A program made the translations under genes and the position numbers. From contig CANQRQ010000005.1 of NCBI GenBank assembly GCA_947626315.1, forward strand, positions 1-64,000: 64,000 nt of DNA, read 5' to 3'. The stretch is from an uncultured Oscillospiraceae bacterium (GTDB taxonomy: Bacteria; Bacillota; Clostridia; Oscillospirales; Oscillospiraceae). Below, one piece after another: positions 60,517 through 64,000 of the stretch. Within the stretch, counting starts at the first letter, position 1, and each line of letters begins with the position of its first letter. The notes beneath the pieces are model-generated. The model was given only the letters and a program-made list of their open reading frames with translations, ran no database searches and was not told where the DNA came from.

Positions 60517-62646
60517 TTATCCGTATTGCTCCGCCATATAAATTTTGGCCCGGGACTGGATCAGCTCGATCGTCTCGTCGATGCTCTTGTCCCCGGCCAG
60601 ATAGCTCTGGCCGCACTCTGTGATGATCTCCACCAGGGCCTGGTCCGCGTAGACCTGGGCGTATCTGGTGCGGCTGAGGAGCGCGTCCATGCAGTCCAGG
60701 CCCCTCTGGTCCAGCGCGGCCTCCGCCTGCCGCCGGGCCGCCTCGTAGAGCACCGGGATGCCCGTGCCGCCGTGTCCCGCCTGATTCTCCAGGCTGAGCC
60801 GCTCCCGGATAAAGGCCCAGGCGCCCTCCTTGTTCCGGCTCCCCACGGGGATGGCCATGCCCAAGCCCGGATTGCCCAGGTTGTTGTAATAGCTGTAGCC
60901 GTCTCCCCCGTCCGGGAAGCCCACATAAACCCCCGGCTGGCCGAAGGCCCGGTCGCAGGCGTCAAAGCCATCCGGCGACTGGATCACGGTATATTTCAAC
61001 ACGACCTCGTCCCCATGGAGGTAGGGGTAGTCGGCCCCCTCGGGGATGTCGTCCCCCATATCCTTGGTCCAGGCCAGCAGCTCCCGGAAGCCCGGCTCGT
61101 CAAAATGGCACTGGGCGTTCTGCTTATCCACGCAGCAGGCGATGCCCACCTTTGCGGCGTGGCCCAGAAGGCCGGTCTTGCTGATGAAGGTCTCGAAAAC
61201 CGCCCGGTAGTTCTCATTTTCCGCCAAAATCCGGTTGTAGTCCGCCGGGCGCAGGCCCCGGCCGTCCCCCACGTCGGCCTCCCGGGCCGTCAGGGTGTCG
61301 ATCGCCACAAAGTCCCAGAGCTGCCGCAGATCCCCGCCGCCGGAGGCCGCCTCCAGCAGATTGGGCAGGAAATCCTCCCGCTCCAGCTCCGGGTCCGCGT
61401 CTATGTAGGGGAACAGATCCTCAAAGAGCTCGGAGCCGGTGTTCACATTGTCGTAGAACAGAACCAGATCCGGCGCCCGGCCCGCGCCAATCTCGGTGAG
61501 CAGCTTGTCCACCTGGTCCTCTACGTAGAGCTGGGCCTCATAACGGTAGGGGCCGCCGCCGTTGTTGAGCTTCTGGAGAATGCCCGCGTCCATATCCATC
61601 CAGTTGGACACCAATGCCACCTGGACCACGCTCTTTTCCACATAGGGGACCTCCTCCATGCCCGTCACCACCGCGCGGTCTGTCCCCGGCGTATAGACGA
61701 AGCTCTCCCCGCTCAAACGGCAGGCCTGGCGGGCCGTGCTGCCGTCATTGCTGTAGCGCAGCAGCTCCTCGTACCGGTCCTCCTCCAGATCCACCAGCAT
61801 GAAGCTCCTGCTGGTGTCCACAAGGTACTCTCCGTCCAGGCCCTGGACCTGGGAGACGCTGCCTGTGACGATCCAGGCCTCCTCGTCCGGGTTGCTGAGG
61901 CTCTCGTGGCTGACGGCGCCGGTGGCCGGGTCCAGACGGAAGAAGGGGCTGTCCCCCTCAAAAAGCCGGGTAAAGCCGGTGAACACCACGCCCCGGTCCG
62001 TCAGAACGCTGCTGAAAAAGATGGTCAGCTCCGTATCGGCGCAGCTTTTCAGTTCCCCCTCCGGGCTCAGCACCGCCGCGTAGCCCTCCCCCAGGAGGAC
62101 CGGCTGCCCCTGGCCGTCCACCTGAAAGCTCTGGACGGCCCCCTTGTCCCAGGCTGGAAGGGAGAGCTTGCCGTCAAATTCGCCGCTGTCCGTATAGCGC
62201 AGCAGGGCATAGTCCCGCTGCTCCTCCTCCGCGCTGTTCCCGGTCAGAACGTAAAAGGCCCCGTCGCCCCCGGCCGTGACGCCGTAGACCAGCGCCTCGT
62301 CCGCCGCGCCGCTGCCCAGCTCCAGGGTCCTGGATTCTGACACGCTGACCCGGCCGTTGGCCGCCGTTGTAAACTCCGCAATGGCCAGCAGGCCCTTCTC
62401 TTCGCTCTGGCCCAGGAACAGCAGCCTGCTCCCCTGCCGAGCCACGCCCAGCACCGTGACGCCGCCCTGGAAGGGATAGACCTCTTGGCTGTACTGGCTG
62501 AGCATGGTGCGCCCGTCCCCGGCGCTCTGCTCCATAGTCGCTGTCCCCGCCGGGGCAGGCTCCCCGGCCTCGGCCTCCTCCTTGGCGCAGGAGATCAGAT
62601 TGAGCGCCAGAAACAGCGCCAAAAGCGCCGCGAGAAATTTTTTCAC
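60517..62646 (-). CDS. Large solute-binding lipoprotein with propeller-like N-terminal half (paralogue 3)
   Basis: The start GTG 62646, after GAGGAATTACC, gives 709 residues; lipobox NLISC. The N-terminal half again has propeller-like repeats (SRLLFLGQSEEKGLLAIAEF, GAFYVLTGNSAEEEQRDYAL). The C-terminal half is solute-binding-like (EIGAGRAPDLVLFYDNVNTG, FPDGGDGYSYYNNLGNPGLG, NKEGAWAFIRERLS). It is shorter and more diverged than the tandem pair and has no transporter genes beside it. Confidence 0.82.
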   Translation of the reverse strand: MKKFLAALLALFLALNLISCAKEEAEAGEPAPAGTATMEQSAGDGRTMLSQYSQEVYPFQGGVTVLGVARQGSRLLFLGQSEEKGLLAIAEFTTAANGRVSVSESRTLELGSGAADEALVYGVTAGGDGAFYVLTGNSAEEEQRDYALLRYTDSGEFDGKLSLPAWDKGAVQSFQVDGQGQPVLLGEGYAAVLSPEGELKSCADTELTIFFSSVLTDRGVVFTGFTRLFEGDSPFFRLDPATGAVSHESLSNPDEEAWIVTGSVSQVQGLDGEYLVDTSRSFMLVDLEEDRYEELLRYSNDGSTARQACRLSGESFVYTPGTDRAVVTGMEEVPYVEKSVVQVALVSNWMDMDAGILQKLNNGGGPYRYEAQLYVEDQVDKLLTEIGAGRAPDLVLFYDNVNTGSELFEDLFPYIDADPELEREDFLPNLLEAASGGGDLRQLWDFVAIDTLTAREADVGDGRGLRPADYNRILAENENYRAVFETFISKTGLLGHAAKVGIACCVDKQNAQCHFDEPGFRELLAWTKDMGDDIPEGADYPYLHGDEVVLKYTVIQSPDGFDACDRAFGQPGVYVGFPDGGDGYSYYNNLGNPGLGMAIPVGSRNKEGAWAFIRERLSLENQAGHGGTGIPVLYEAARRQAEAALDQRGLDCMDALLSRTRYAQVYADQALVEIITECGQSYLAGDKSIDETIELIQSRAKIYMAEQYG

Positions 62647-62743
62647 GGTAATTCCTCCCCTTTTTCTTCCTGGGCTCATTTTAGCGGCGGCTTGTATCAA
62701 AACGGCCAAGTTTTTGTATCGTTTCTGTATCTTTACAAAAAGT

Positions 62744-63379
62744 TCACATTTTTCCGATCTCCCCGTGCAGGTAGTCCAGGGCGTCGGAGAGGGTGCCCAG
62801 GCTGTCGATAAGCCCGCTGCGCACAGCCTCCTCCCCGTAGATCACGCTGCCCACGTCGTTGGCCAGCTCGTCGGTGTTGGTCATGAGCTTCAGATAGGCC
62901 TCCCGGCTGATGGCCGAGTTCTCCGTCACAAAGCTGACGATCCGCTCCTGGATCCGGGCAAAGTAGTGGTAGGTCTGGGGCACGCCGATCACCACCCCGT
63001 TCACCCGCACCGGATGGATGGTCATGGCCGCCGAGGGGGCGATCAGGCTCCGCCGAGCCGCCACCGCCAGGGGCACGCCGATGGAGTGCCCTCCACCCAG
63101 CACCAAGGAGACCGTGGGCTTTTTCATTCCGGCGATCAGCTCCGCGATGGCCAGGCCCGCCTCCACATCGCCCCCCATGGTGTTGAGCAGGATCAGCAGT
63201 CCCTCGATCTCCGGGGACTCCTCGATGGCCGCCAGCAGGGGCAGCACATGCTCATACTTGGTGGCCTTGGCGTCCTCCGGCAGCAGCTGGTGTCCCTCGA
63301 TCTGGCCCACAATGGTCAGGCAGTGGATCCTCCCCGCCTTGCTGGAACCCAGCTCTTTGATTTCCTCCGTCTCTTCCAC
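62744..63379 (-). CDS. tepA: TepA-type ClpP-fold peptidase
   Basis: A 211-residue ClpP-superfamily protein of the TepA (translocation-enhancing, YmfB) group. The catalytic Ser is in LVLGGGHSIGVPLA near residue 98 and the His in MTIHPVR near 123; LLNTMGGDVEAGLAIAELIA is the conserved loop before them. A GTG start follows GAGAGGTGATC. TepA is linked to protein export and degradation of spore proteins in Bacillus. In some Firmicutes it sits next to ftsK/spoIIIE; here three genes separate them. Confidence 0.92.
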   Translation of the reverse strand: MEETEEIKELGSSKAGRIHCLTIVGQIEGHQLLPEDAKATKYEHVLPLLAAIEESPEIEGLLILLNTMGGDVEAGLAIAELIAGMKKPTVSLVLGGGHSIGVPLAVAARRSLIAPSAAMTIHPVRVNGVVIGVPQTYHYFARIQERIVSFVTENSAISREAYLKLMTNTDELANDVGSVIYGEEAVRSGLIDSLGTLSDALDYLHGEIGKM

Positions 63380-63420
63380 ACGCGATCACCTCTCTGTGTA
63401 TTCTGTCCAGAGAGCATGAA

Positions 63421-63450
63421 AAATAAAGCCCCTCCAAACGGAGAGGCTTT
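63421..63450 (-). terminator. Terminator between the aminopeptidase and tepA
   Basis: Stem AAAGCCCCTCC / GGAGAGGCTTT with one bulge, followed on the minus strand by ATTTTT. Confidence 0.7.
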
Positions 63451-63471
63451 CAGGCTGTAGACAAAGCTTCA

Positions 63472-63650
63472 CTTCCTTCGCCACTTTGCGGCGAAGGAAG
63501 AAATTTAATCGTTTTTGAGGCAGCTTTGCCGCCTCAAAAACTCTCTAAGGCGAGCCAAGCGAGCCCTCGCGCCGACCAAACGGGGCGAAGCCCCTGCGAT
63601 CAGCGCGAGTTCCTCAAATGCGAGCCCAACGGAGTGGGTCGCATTTGAAG
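63472..63650. repeat. Array of four consecutive hairpins
   Basis: CTTCCTTCGCC/GGCGAAGGAAG (63472-63500), TTTTTGAGGC/GCCTCAAAAA (63512-63540), CTCGCGC/GCGCGAG enclosing GGGGC/GCCCC (about 63566-63609), and CAAATGCGA/TCGCATTTG (about 63615-63647). It has the same general build as the two MITE-like elements but no shared terminal repeat. It lies in the gap between the aminopeptidase and tepA. Confidence 0.65.
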
Positions 63651-63655
63651 AGATT

Positions 63656-64000
63656 TTAATCCTGGAAAACGGAGAGGACCGCCTTATAGGTCATATAGGC
63701 GTCCAGCTTGGAGACAGTTTCAAAGGGCGCGTGCATACTGAGAATGGGGGTCCCCAGATCGACGGTGTCGATATTCCGCCGGGCCATGAACTTGGCGATG
63801 GTCCCGCCGCCGCCCCGGTCTACCTTCCCCAGCTCCGCCATCTGCCAGACGACGCCCTTCGCGTCAAAGATCCGGCGGAGCAGGGCCACCAGCTCGGCGG
63901 AAGCGTCGTTGGTGGAACTCTTGCCCCGGGAGCCGGTGTACTTCAGCACGCCCACCCCATGGTTGAGCTGGGCGGTGCTGCGCTTTTCAAAGGCCTCCGG
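63656..64000 (-). CDS. M18-family aminopeptidase, C-terminal part (runs off the right edge)
   Basis: Only the last 114 residues are in the window. They hold the C-terminal catalytic elements of M18 zinc aminopeptidases: VWQMAELGKVDRGGGGTIAK, and the late metal-binding His in PILSMHAPFETVSKLDAYMT. The frame stays open to base 64000 (PEAFEKRSTAQLNHGVGVLK), so the true start lies beyond it. M18 enzymes cut N-terminal, often acidic, residues from peptides. Confidence 0.88.
   Translation of the reverse strand, partial: PEAFEKRSTAQLNHGVGVLKYTGSRGKSSTNDASAELVALLRRIFDAKGVVWQMAELGKVDRGGGGTIAKFMARRNIDTVDLGTPILSMHAPFETVSKLDAYMTYKAVLSVFQD

Overview
The window looks like a chromosomal piece of a high-GC, Gram-positive, spore-lineage Clostridia member. 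My best guess is Oscillospiraceae, near the Flavonifractor/Lawsonibacter/Intestinimonas group. This rests on the gene set (RNase J, RqcH, Mini-RNase III, TepA-type ClpP, XpaC/TelA, CdaR-like regulator, PdaB-like deacetylase, many Sec lipoproteins) and was not tested by a database search.

Layout. (1) 0.1-3.5 kb, minus strand: Spx/ArsC-like protein, RNase J, RecR and ribulose-phosphate epimerase. (2) 3.7-7.7 kb, plus strand: an XpaC-TelA-LemA-like-TPM envelope-stress operon, then a YbaK-type deacylase. (3) 7.8-11.1 kb, minus: an acyltransferase broken at a run of nine G, lysS and greA. (4) 11.2-18.1 kb, minus: CdaR-like regulator, FtsE, FtsX, two coiled-coil M23 peptidoglycan hydrolases and an S41 protein that has lost its catalytic residues. 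Together this looks like one FtsEX-controlled wall-hydrolysis module. (5) 18.3-20.5 kb: RsuA-type pseudouridine synthase, a DUF4830 protein and a PdaB-like deacetylase.

(6) 20.9-35.7 kb is a mosaic genomic island, flanked by direct repeats that contain the 3' half of tRNA-Thr(CGT). The intact tRNA is at 35690-35765. The island carries a pst phosphate-uptake operon whose downstream phoU-phoP-phoR genes have collapsed into one phoU'-'phoR fusion. It also carries a redox operon (flavin reductase, quinol-monooxygenase-like protein, flavodoxin-type lipoprotein, DUF362 lipoprotein, ArsP_1/YraQ permease) behind a strong promoter with two TGACA-N3-TGTCA operators. Other contents are a secreted Cys/His-rich protein, two or three integrase remnants (two of them cut by small hairpin elements) and an AMP-forming acyl-CoA ligase with a long structured leader.

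(7) 36.2-42.9 kb, minus: uvrB-polA-rimI-tsaD-radC repair and tRNA-modification cluster. (8) 43.2-47.2 kb, plus: MoxR-DUF58-transglutaminase operon. (9) 47.3-64 kb: an SLH protein, a PAP2 phosphatase, a small unknown gene, three large orphan solute-binding lipoproteins with propeller-like N-terminal halves, RqcH, MrnC, FtsK/SpoIIIE, UppP, a TepA-type protease and the C-terminal end of an M18 aminopeptidase running off the right edge.

The observations I would follow first are the surface redox operon with its operators, the FtsEX module with a dead S41 protease, the phoU-phoR fusion, the structured leader before the acyl-CoA ligase, and the 105-bp insertion that splits the integrase exactly at its active-site box.
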